Shown: positions 1 to 11,600 of the stretch, one piece after another
How the letters are laid out: each line of letters opens with the position of its first letter
Position numbering within the stretch: the stretch's first letter is position 1
Source of the DNA: Odontocerum albicorne
Taxonomy: Eukaryota > Arthropoda > Insecta > Trichoptera > Odontoceridae
DNA: 64,000 bases
Assembly: GCA_949825065.1 (NCBI GenBank)
Contig: OX463852.1
Coordinates: 14,236,127-14,300,126, forward strand
Direction of reading: 5' to 3'
The notes under the pieces: model-generated
Seen by the model: the letters and a program-made list of their open reading frames with translations, nothing else
Told to the model about the DNA's origin: nothing
Database searches by the model: none
Made by a program: the position numbers and the translations under genes

Positions 1-1011
1 GACTACTACTTTTTCCCATCTCTCAGGCAATTTTCGAATTCCATCTCGAAAAAATGACTAGTCTTTTGAGGCGATTCAAATTTGGAGCCAATTTTCAGTT
101 TCTACGAAAGAAGTGAACCGGTGACCTGCCAAATCGTGCTGCATCCTTCGGAACAACCAGTAATCAGAAGGAGCAATGTCTGGGGAATACGGCGAGTGCG
201 GTAAAACATCCCATTTGAGTGTTTCCAAATATTTTTTTACGAATTTTGCGACATGAGGCCGAGCGTTGTCATGAAGAAGAATAACTATCATGTCTTTGCT
301 CGTATTCCGGCCGTTTTTCTTGCAATGCACGCTCAAATGAATTAATTGTAGCCGATACCGATCGCCCCCGTAATGGAATCGCCAGGTTTCAGCACCTCAT
401 AGTAAACAACACCCCTTTGGTCCCACCAGATACAGAGCATGATCTTCGAACCATGTACGAGTATGTTCGGTTTTGGTGTTGATGTTGAGGTCGATGGCAA
501 CGATTGACCGGGCTTAGCGTAGTATTTTTTCTTCTCGGGGTTGTCAATCCGATGCAAAAAACCTTTTCTTTGTTGCCTTTGAATCAGCTGCTCGCAAGTG
601 AAAAATCACCTTTCAACGTCTCTCGGTTTCAGTTCATAAAGCACCCAATTTCCTTGTTTTTGAATCATTCCCATGGCTCTCAATCGTACGGAAACGGCTT
701 GTTGAGTCACTCCCAATGATTCTGCAAGCTCCTCTTGCGTTTGATTCTGCAAGCTCCTCTTGCATCTTCTTCGAGTAATGCCTTTCTTTGTCCTCGAATT
801 TTTTTGGCTGTCCAGAGCGAGGCTTATCTTCGACGCTGAAATCTCCATCCTTGAAACGTCGAAACCATTCCCTACATGATTTATCAGTTGAAGCAGCGTC
901 ACCATAAACTTCGACAAGCATTCGATGAGCTTCAGTTGCACTTTTCTTCCAATTAAAGTAGAAAATTAAAACCTCCCGCAAATGTTGCTTGGTTAACACA
1001 AAATTCGACAT
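1..1011 (-). pseudogene. mariner transposase A1, frameshifted
   Basis: Starts MSNFVLTKQHLREVLIFYFN at 1011 and contains the mariner helix-turn-helix (CREWFRRFKDGDFSVEDKPR, LGVTQQAVSVRLRAMGMIQ), the block HGSKIMLCIWWDQRGVVYYE and the catalytic HDNARPH and YSPDIAPSDY motifs, so two of three DDD residues are visible. The reading frame changes several times (near 340, 560 and 770), and a short stretch near 730-770 is duplicated (QEELAES appears twice). Not functional as it stands. Confidence 0.85.
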
Positions 1012-1160
1012 TTTCAACACTGTACAAAACAAGGTTTTTGCATGAAACTCAAAGCGATATAAACTGAATATTATTGGCAGATGTATAACCTCTCTGAAAC
1101 CGCCAAAATCAGCATTCATAACATCTTTTGGAAACGGACCGAACTAATTTGTACTCCCAA
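1..1160 (-). mobile_element. mariner copy A1 (left end off window)
   Basis: Mariner with its 5' inverted terminal repeat at 1132-1160, reading (from outside) TTGGGAGTACAAATTAGTTC, flanked by TA at 1161-1162. The same tip is found on copy A2 at 4162 and 5046. The C-terminal end of the transposase and the other tip lie left of base 1. It sits downstream of, or in the last intron of, the MDC1-like gene. Confidence 0.88.
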
Positions 1161-1174
1161 TAGTTAAATGAAAG

Positions 1175-1550
1175 AACTCCCATTACTGAGAAAACTCGAA
1201 ATGCTTTCTTTAAAAACATTCTCGGAGCTGTTGAAGATGTCAATATCCGAGGCTTTATTCAAAATGGACAGCCGGAAAAGCACTTGAAACGTTAGTTCTA
1301 CTATTGCAAATCTAAACGGGTCAATATTTTTGTACCTCGAATAGTTGTCAGGAACATTAAACCTTATTTTTTCCAACATAGTTGTATTAGGACTAAGTGA
1401 ATGGATTTTTAAACGGAGTAACCGAAGGAACTGTATGAGATGTTTGAAAGTAAGAAAGGCGAAGTGCGCTTTGATAGGAAAATTTAGCATTCTGTCCTCT
1501 CTATCTACCAAACAGGGAAATGGCGTGATAGTGTATGTATGCAAAACAAT
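1175..1550 (+). mobile_element. LINE 3' remnant
   Basis: Translation near 1430-1530 gives a decayed FESKKGEVRFDR then WHSVLSIYQTGKWRD-like tail (about 1470-1540), the same 3'-terminal motif seen near 2230, 33870, 39000 and 43650. The upstream part is too degraded to assign. It is followed by an AT-rich stretch (1550-1800) in which I see nothing. Confidence 0.4.
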
Positions 1551-1799
1551 TTAGACTTTTTCGTTGTTAAGACTACGAAAGTTAATAAAAAAACAATGAG
1601 ATTTTTTAAATCTTGCAGGCTGTTTGTTTTTGATTGAGCACATCTTTTTTATTTACGTTGGGGACACTATCTGTGATGTACATATCAATTTTCAGCCATA
1701 TTCAATAGGCAGTTTGTGTTTAATAGTCAAATATTCACAGTGAATTTTGGCACATTTGCGATTTTTTAAGGTTTTACGCCATTTGCATGAGGCAATCTG

Positions 1800-2150
1800 A
1801 AGAAAATGATCATAATTGTAGGCAAACAACTCCTGGATTTTACACCACGATAATGCACCGGCTCACATTTCACCACTAATTTTTGATAAATTTTTGGCTA
1901 AAATCAACACCATCCGTGATGCCGCAGCCGTATTTACCAAACATAGCCCCGTGCGACTTTTTCCTGTTCCCGAAAATGAAGAGGATATTGAAAGGATATT
2001 TTGCGACCAAAAAGGAGATAAAGGCAAAATCGCTGGGTGAGTTAAAGGCTATTCCAAAAAGTGCATTCCTCAAATGTTTTGCGGATTGGAAAAAACGTTG
2101 GCAAGTGTATTTTATCCTATGAGGACTAATTTGAAAGGGACAATATTAAT
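1800..2150 (+). pseudogene. Mariner transposase C-terminal fossil
   Basis: Forward-strand reading with frameshifts gives FTTIMHR (from a HHDNAPAH motif), then LPNIAPCDFFLFPKMKRILK and KSAFLKCFADWKKRWQ, i.e. the second and third catalytic blocks and the C-terminus of a mariner of a lineage different from A1. No terminal repeats recognised. Confidence 0.7.
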
Positions 2151-2224
2151 ATAAATGATTTAATAAATACCTTTTGATAAAAAATGAAAATTCTCATTAC
2201 TTTTTTAACAAAGCTCATACAATA

Positions 2225-2290
2225 GATCTGGCATTCTGTCCTCTCTGCCTACCATGACAAGGAAATGGCATGATGATACGAGTCTACGTA
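2225..2290 (+). repeat. LINE tail fragment
   Basis: The phrase ATTCTGTCCTCTCTGCCTAC followed by CATGACAAGGAAATGGCATGATGATACGA repeats the tail at 1490-1540, 39000 and 43670. Too short for more. Confidence 0.35.
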
Positions 2291-2470
2291 AAATAATTGA
2301 GACTTTTTCGTTACTAAGAATACACTCAATTGTTTGGGTGATTATTAATAATCACCTTAACAACTCGGATCTAAAAATTGTGTCCACATTAAATGACCTG
2401 TTATTTTTCACAAATTATGTATTTATAAATTTTTTTTACATATAAATACAAAAAATAAAATTCAAAAAAA

Positions 2471-2628
2471 CTATAAACCTTTGATTTCATCAGGTGACGG
2501 AAGCACTTGAGGAGTGACAAATACAACCCAACCCTTTAGGTAAGGCCGGGCATGTCGCAAAGTCGCCTCTATTTTTATCTTGTATTTATTTTCCAACTCT
2601 TCGCACTGTATCAGGTAATCCCACGGAT
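2471..2628 (-). CDS. MDC1: MDC1-like exon 8 (BRCT linker and start of BRCT 2)
   Basis: 158 nt if it ends at the in-frame TAG (2473-2471). It encodes the inter-BRCT linker (DPWDYLIQCEELENKYKIK) and the first strand of BRCT 2 (YLKGWVVFVTPQVLP), then stops. A GT dinucleotide right after AATCAAAG (exon end 2479) is a possible weak donor GTTTAT that would continue the BRCT into exons left of the window. Acceptor TTTTAG is good. Which end is used cannot be settled from this window. Confidence 0.65.
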
Positions 2629-5600
2629 CTAAAATAAAAAAATACAGTTACATAATATGCATGGGCCCTACTGATGTTCAAATTTCATCAAACAAAAAAG
2701 AAATAATTTGTCTCTAGACAAAGCTGTTTGTATGGTAAACTACGGCATTAACCGTTGGATGCCCAAGAAAGTAATAATAACTTGCTCATTCCAATAACAA
2801 CTCTCACAGTGCAATTAGCCATACTATTAAGTCTATTCTTGTTGCCTAAAGGATCAAGGAGGAACCTTCATTACCGACCTAGTGAATTCGAAGTACAGTG
2901 TTCGACATAAGATTGCAGAGCCAGCAAATTTACAGAGTAAAAATATGTTTTTGAAGCTTTACCAATGTTACCAGAGATTCATTATCATCATCTATCATTC
3001 CTCATTACTGAGAGTCGTGATCTATGGGATGTTAGTGGTACAGGTTGCAATGACACATCTCCACTCCTCTCAATTACTTACCGTTAGCATGACAGTGTAT
3101 AAGCTTCCCCCAGTCCATTCCTTTACCTAATCATTCCATCTTGCTGAAGCTTTACCTCTGCATCTTCGTCCTGACTCAATTCATATAGCTAACAATTTCA
3201 CCGGATTATCTGGCTCACGGCTGGAAATGTGCCCGAAAAGCCACAGAATGCACTGGAAACATGTGAAGGACAGTCGTACCATCCCATTCAGAAATCATTA
3301 AAATAGCTTCTAATTAATGTACTTACCAACAAATCGTTTAGCTTTTTCACTTGCCTGAAGCCATCTTGTGGAGACTATAGGTGTGCCCTTAGCAGCTGCT
3401 AGCATCACCTTTAAAGTTCTTTTATAAGGCGCTCCAGCTATTAATACATCTCCATCTTTGTTTGTTAGAAAACCACCTGCAATATGTTCAAATTAATATA
3501 CAAAACAAATCATGGTTGATGAAAGTAATTTAGTGATAAAATTGATCTTAGAACTCCTATGAATTCTCAGGGAAGATTTTAATAGTTGTTTTACAAGCAA
3601 TCTCATTACAAAACACTGCTATAAGAAACTTACTTTTTAAAAAGATTATCAGTGCATCCTGTGGATTGATGACATCTAAGCTTTTGACAAATCAAATCTA
3701 AATTTCTAATGGCAAGGGAATCTATGTTCAAAGATGATTAGCAGGTTCTATATAAATTTTTTTTTCTTGTTATAAGATTTTATGTAAAGCAGCTAATAAA
3801 CTCCAGAAAAACAAATTCAAATCAATTAAAGTTTAACATTAAAACCAGTTCAATTAAAGTTTGACATTAAAACCAGTTCAATTAAAGTTTGACATTAAAA
3901 CCATGATGACAGCTTGATGATGCTTAATATTTTACATAAATTAGTTTTTTTTTTTTTTGTGTGGTGCCTTTTCAATATATCTGAATTAGTGTTTCGAACA
4001 TATTGAAAACCGTGGCTAGAAGACAATATTATCTTTAACCCCAGTAATCAAATTTTAGAGCCTCTCGAGAAGGCACATAACTCGCGGTTTGTCATTGAAC
4101 GTATTAGCAACACTACTGCTTGATGTGATCGAATAAAGTTACGAGACGATCTATTTTACTATTGGGAGTACAAATTATTTCGGTCCGTTTTTTTGTGTTC
4201 AAAAATGCATTTATTTCTAAACAAAATGAATGAACAGATCAATTAAAGTATTGTCCATCGCTGGCTACTACTTTTTCCCATCTCTCAGGCAATTTTCGAA
4301 TTCCATCTCGAAAAAATGACACGTCTTTTGAGGCGATCCAAGTTTGGAGCCAATTTTCGGTTTCTGCGAAAGAAGTGAACCGGTGACCTGCCAAATCGTG
4401 CTGCATCCTTCGGAACAACCAGTAATCAGAAGGAGCAATGTCCGGGGAATATGACGGGTGCGGTAAAACATCGCATTTGAGCATTTCCAAATATTTTTTT
4501 ACGATTTTGCGACATGAGGCCGAGCGTTGTCATGAAGAAGAATAACTATCATGTCTTTGCTCGTATTCCGGCCGTTTTTCTCGCAATGCACGCTCAAATG
4601 GGCTCAAACGAATTAATTGTAGCCGATACCGATCGCCCGTAATGGAATCGCCAGGTTTCAGCACCTCATAGTAAACAACACCCCTTTGGTCCCACCAGAT
4701 ACAGAGCATGATCTTCGTCCCTACATGATTTATCAGTTGGAGCAGCGTCACCATAAACTTCGACAAGCATTCGATGGGCTTCAGCTGCACTTTTCTTCCA
4801 ATCAAAGCAGAAAATTAAAACCTCCCGCAAATGCTGCTTGGTTAACACAAAATTCGACATTTTCAACACTGTACAAAACAAGGTTTTTGCATGAAACTCA
4901 AAGCGATATAAACTGAATATTATTGGCAGATGTCTAACCTCTCTGAAACCGCCAAAATCAGCTGTCACTATGAACCATTCATAACAGCTAGAGCCATCTT
5001 TTGGAAACTAATTTGTAATTTGGACCGAACTAATTTGTACTCCCAATAGATTAGCACCCTTTTCTCTAGGTACCATCGGGAATAAAACCAGAAACCCCAG
5101 GGTGGAAGTCAAAAATCTTATCACTAGGCTACGGAGGTTGTCTTCTTTTTTAATAGTGAATATTTTTTTTACCCTGCCTACTTTTACACCTATGGATCAA
5201 TATACCAATTAGTGAGCTCTATGGTTTATCTGTAAGATTCATCACTGGATTCTAACATGAAACTTGTTGTCTTCACAACTGTATCCTGATGGAACTGTTT
5301 AAATAAAATACTTTTAAAATGAACCACCAATTAAAAGGACAATATGAGAAACATGTCTGTAAAAATGAACCACCAATGAAAAGGACAATATGAGAAACAT
5401 ATCTGTAAAAATGAACCACCAATGAAAAGGACAATATGAGAAACATATGTGTAAAAATGAACTGGTTCAATACAGATTTTACTATGCAGATACTCCTTTT
5501 ACGAAATAAGAGCAAATTTCAAGACAACCTCTTTGCAGGTAGATATCTAGATATAGACCACATACTCCAAGTTCCACACTACATTTTTACCAGAAGCGTA

Positions 5601-8600
5601 CAGGAGTTGACTAAATAGGATACATAAGAACCGTATCATGTAAGGAACAATAACTTAAATGATTTTTAACTATTGAATATTGACTTACCTAATTTTGTGA
5701 TGGAATCACTAAATCTGGTCACAGTCAACTGTGTGCACATAACTTTACATCTATCGTAACTTTTATATTTTATAGAAATATGTAACTTTTTGGTTTCAGG
5801 ACCGTTATCTAAATCATCCCCAGCCCGCTTCCTCTGCATCGAATCAATATTCGATGACTTATTTTCATTTAATTTTGGTTTTTTTGTTAATTCTATATTC
5901 GCAGATTTTAAACCCATATTTGGGTCACTATCTTCTTTTTCCTTCCTGTTATTTCTTGAATTTCTTTTAATAGACTTGGAAGATGATGGAACTTCTTTGC
6001 TTATTTCAACTTTTGTAGCTGTAGTGGAATTTGTTTGACTTGTTTTGGCAATCTTCTTTTCTCCACATTTACTTAAGACCCTTTTGGACTTGCTAGTGTC
6101 TTTGTTGGACTCTTCCAAATCCTGGCAATTTTTTTTATTTTCCTTTTTATAATCACATTTGTTTGAAGTATCCAATTTATCTTTGGATTTTTCACTTTGT
6201 AAAATTGGCTGATTTTTTGAATTTTCTTCCTTTGGGGAATCTTTCTTAATGATTGAATATTTCCTTTTGACTCGTTCAATTGAATCAGAACTCAAATCAG
6301 ACATTACACCAGTTGAAACTTCATCCGTTTCTATTAGCCTTTGTACATTTCTTTTAAGTCTATTACTTGTTCTAGTTTGCTTGGTAGTATGAGCTTCCTG
6401 TAGTGGAGAACTGGTTTTGTTAATAGAATCATTATTTTTTTTTCGTTTTGGCACAGCTCGTCGAAAGACAACAGGTTGATCAATTTCTTCAGAATCCTTT
6501 TTAGATTCATCATCCATGTCCGAATTAGAGTTCTGTTCAAAATTTGATACGCCGGAAGAGACAAATTTCTTTATTTGTGGTGAATCTACATCACTATCCG
6601 AAATAGTAAATTTTAATGGTGTTTTCACACTTGTGACACTACAAGAATCGGAAAGCTGACTACACTTAGAAACAGGATTAGGAAGTTTATTGAATAGTAA
6701 ATCTGTAGAGCATTGTTCAAATACTGGATATGATGTTTGTGCTGAGGTACAGATATTTTCTTCAGAAGAGGGAGGGATTTGTGTTAAGAGGTCATTTTCT
6801 ATAGCTTGCGTACAAGGATAGTAATTTTCATCTTTATCTTCAAATGCCTCATTACTTTTAGTTGATAATTCATCTGGAACAGTCGGAGTAACTGACATTA
6901 TAGGAATACATTGAGCTTGTTTATCTGGAAAGGTTTGTGAAAGTAAGTCTTCCTCCACTTCTTGAGTGTTGTTATAATAATTTATATCATTAACATGAAT
7001 ACTTTTAATGGACAAATTAGAAGTGTTGAGATGTTTTAATGCGGAGGTAATGGATTCATTGGACAAGTTTGCAGGAGTGGATACTTTTTTCTTACCTCTT
7101 CTGCAGACTTTGGCTGGAGTACTAAAGGCAAAACTGTCTATATTAGAGTCTTTTAGAATATTTCTTTGTAAAATGATTTTTGGAGAATTTGTTAAATCAT
7201 TCACCAGTTCTTGAGTATCATTATAACGTTCCTCAGATAATTTAACATCCAAAACAGTTTCTTTCTGTAAATCTTGCAAACTTAGCTTTTTACTTGGATT
7301 ATTTAACTTTGTAATAGGGCTTAAACTAATGTTTTGAGTAGAACTACTGAAAATATTCGATACATATTCTGAACTCCTTTTGGACAAATCATTTGATTTT
7401 TTTAAATCTTCATCAGACTGTTTTCCGATTTCTATTACTTGAGTAATGGTATCAAAAACATCTATCGATGTGCCCATAACGTTTGATAAATTCTTCTTGT
7501 TTGAATGATCAATTCCACTATCGATGATTAGTGTTTCATCCAAATTAGTTTGTGGATCACTTATATCAGAACATTGTTTATCATGACCAGAAGTTAGAGA
7601 ATCATTTTGAATACACTTTTGTTTTGTCGATTGCAAGGGGAAAGATTTATTACTCACAACTTGGGTTGTAGGTAAAATGAAATCAGGTTGTGGACCCACC
7701 ACAATTGAAGAAGACTCTTCAATAATTTTCTTACGTGATATGACCAACATTTCCAAATTGCATTTAGATGTTGATCCTTTCATGTCATCAACATTATTGG
7801 TAATCCCTTCACCATCTTCTACACTCAGAGTAGATTTGCCCCCTTTTAATGTTATTGATGATGTTGAGGCTTTCAAATTGGAATTAATGTTTGAATTTTG
7901 CATAAGTGATTTACTCTGACCAGAAGTTGATTTTGTGACATCTGCGTCCATGTCAATTATTTGTGTTGCTTCATCATCGGCTGGTAAATTTGGGCTACAC
8001 TGAGTCAAAAATGGATCAGAAGAATCCGACTTTGCCTGAATATGCGATGGTTCAGTTTCGAGATTTTCAGAATTAATATTTTTCTTAGGATCATCTTGAC
8101 AGTCACCGAGTGCAGTAGAGCAATAAGACAAACATTTCTTAGCTGCTCTATCGAAGGGTGCAATTTGTGTTGGAATGTCAAATATATCGGATGGTGAATC
8201 TTGATGAGTTACACGTCGACGAGTTTTTGATCTATCAATGTGTGTTATTTGTGTAAGGGCATTATGAATGTCATTCGGTGAATTAATCGACATGCGTGAT
8301 GATCGCCTTTTTGTTATTCTATTTATTTCTTTATTGGCATTAGGTGTATTGGAGGGTGAGTCTATTTGTAGTGATGAATCTCGTATCTTATTTATGTCAA
8401 TAATCTGTGTTGCGACATTGAATGTATCAAACCAAGTATCCCCTTTTGATCCATCTTTTGAATCACTCGCATCATTTTCACCTGTAATCTGCAATCTTAA
8501 CGATTCATTTGTCTCATTGAGTTCTTTTGAATTTTCATAAGTGTCATCATATTCAGATTGACCTCTACCGAATGGCATAATTGAGGGAGTTTTCCTCACC

Positions 8601-11600
8601 TCTGCATCATCTGGCATAGCTTGAGTGAGTTGGTTATACTTATCATCGACATCTTGTACTCCATCAGTGGGTGCTTGCTCTAAATCACTGAGTGTATTAT
8701 TATTTTGAAAGATACCTTGCGTCAATAAACTTTGAGAATCCTGGCAATCCACACCTTCTGTAAATTCGTCAAATGCAAAATTACATATTTCTTGCTCTTT
8801 TTTAATTTCACTTCTACTCGGTTTGATGAATGGAGGTTTCATTATATGCGCATCATCAAACATAATCTGAGTCTGTTGATCATATATATCATCTTTATTT
8901 TGAACCTTATCCACAGGTGTAACTTCATTGTGAAACTTTACAGCTTCCGTTAATAAACTTTGAGAATCCGGAATATTCACATCTTCTGTGAATTCGTCAA
9001 ATTCAAAATTACACATTTGTGAATCTTTATTATTGGAGGTACTGTTGGTTTTCACATCATTTAATTGGGTATCCATCTCGTGAATATTCCTTTTCTCTTT
9101 TTGAGGAGAATGTCTTAGTTTTGTTCTGATAATTTTCGGAATTTCATAATCGGCTTCAGTTTCCAATTCGTGGATATTATCTTTAAAAGTTTCAATTTTG
9201 TTATTTTCATATTTGGATTTGAGTTTATTTTGTGAATGTTGTTTGAAATTCAGTATAGGTTCACATAGAATATTATTGACATCATCTGATTCAATTGATT
9301 TTTCTTCTATTTCTCTCAGTGTTGTATTATTTGAGTCAATAGAAGAATCATCTGTAAATTATAAAGAAAAAAAAACAAAACTTAAAATTTTGCTGGGTAA
9401 CAGATACTTCAAAGTTTGTTATGCTAGATATTTAACTGAAAGCGCCGTTATATATGTTTTAAAACAATACATTCTTTAGTTTGAAGAAGCATTACGATAA
9501 CTTGAAAAATAGATTAAGATTTTTAAATTTCAAACTTATAATTTTGAGTTAATTAGTAAATTCAGAAAATCTAACTGGGTGTGTGATTTTTTGACTCTTG
9601 ATACCTTGATCAAAAAAAATTTACTACTTATTATTTATTTCCAGATTTTCTATTCATAAATAAATTGTATACACAAGATTTTTTATTACAATTGACTACT
9701 TATTATTTATTTCCAGATTTTCTATTCATAAATAAATTGTATACACAAGATTTTTTATTACAATTGACTACTTATTATTTATTTCCAGATTTTCTATTCA
9801 TAAATAAATTGTATACACAAGATTTTTTATTACAATTGACTACTTATTATTTATTTCCAGATTTTCTATTCATAAATAAATTGTATACACTAGGTTTTTT
9901 ATTACAATTGACTACTTATTATTTATTTCCAGATTTTCTATTCATAAATAAATTGTATACACAAGATTTTTTATTACAATTGAATACTTATTATTTATTT
10001 CCAGATTTTCTATTCATAAATAAATTGTATACACAAGATTTTTTTATTACAATTTTACTTTTATCAAACTCATTCTCAGGAACATAATAAGATCAGCATA
10101 TAATCTTATTTCTTTGGAATAGTATGTTTCTACTTTTCAAGATAATGTTGGTAACCAAGAAACCCAAAAATGCAGGAAATAACTCAAACAAATTATTTCA
10201 TTTATATTTCTGCCATAACATTTTTTTATTTTTTTTTAACTTTATCAGTTAAGATATCAGTTAACACGTTCACTGCGTCGAACACGGCTCCCGTGTCCAT
10301 ACAAAATAGCCTTGAATGTTGAGTGCACTCATAAACGTCTCCCGATAAGGATTAGTCGCCGGTTTCAAGTGTTTTGAAGACACGAAGGAATACACTTGTA
10401 TATGATGTTTCAATAGAAAGTAGAATGTGATTTTTAACAAAGTTATGGGTTTTAAAAAATTCGCGAATTTTCAGCATCCCTGTATGACATTTTATACGCA
10501 GTGAATGTGTTAAACCAAGTTTTATTTATTAAATATAACACAAAAACTATCACATTTTACAGGCAGTAAAAATTTATTTTTTTTCAAACGAAATACACAT
10601 ATTTTCTCCACAAATAAGATATTTTTTACAAAACAGAATAAGAAGGTTGTTATTGAATAAGCAAAAGCACTAATAAATCCTAATAAAACTACTTGTTATA
10701 ATATTTTATTCAAAACAGCTTATTTATTCAAAATAGTAAATAAGAAAGAGATAATCTTTCATGGTTGTTTATTTACTACATTTATTAAAGTGAAATAATC
10801 TTGATATTAGACAATCTCCATGGCCTAGTTTGTAAGCCGCATGTCACCCAACCTGGAAGTTGCGGGTTCGATTCCCTTTGGAATATCGATTTTTTTAAAA
10901 AAGGATTCTAGTCTGACTTTCACTCAAAGTCTCTTTAACATCCTGGTTGGAAAAGATTGCTACATGGCAATAAGCCTTCCAGGTTTCACTGTATATAATT
11001 AAAGTGTAATACAATACAATTTATTTATAGTTTAATGTTATATATTGTATAATAAATAATGCACTACTCTAGATAATTGTAAATTATTTTTTTATATGAT
11101 ACTTAAGAAGGAAATTTAAAAATGTAGTAATTATTTGATTCACTTTATTTAGAAAGAAAACATTAAATATATTTATTAACATAATTTTGCATCAACTTTT
11201 CATAACACTAAACATAAATTAGAAAATCTAGAGAGAAATTACAAAGCAGAAATAAAAGCGATCAGTTAACTAACTAATCAGTTTATGCAATATAAAGGTT
11301 AAAAAACCTAAGATTTTTTATAAAGTTATTTAAATAACAAATAAGGGTTTGAACAATAATTTGTTAATATGAAATAATGCCTCAAAGTTGAACCAATCCG
11401 GGAACTGCGGGTAAAACAATTCATAAAAACACTTAACAAGTCTGTAAAAAATGGTGCATATCCCAAGTCTTCTAATTACTTTATAAACAAAATTTTAAAA
11501 TAACCGAGTATCTATTTTGTAATTTCACATAATTTGTTTATGTAATGCGCTAATTTTAAGTCTATTTTATGATAAAATAGACACTCTTGTGATACAAGTC

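Noticed and set aside
9665..10087. 140-codon open frame over the 72-bp repeats
   Set aside because: The frame exists only because the period is divisible by three; it is intronic, AT-rich and without conserved content.
10810..10890. Possible tRNA gene (box A and box B like sequence)
   Set aside because: No cloverleaf can be closed, the same head recurs ten or more times with SINE tails, and copies are diverged. Called SINE instead.
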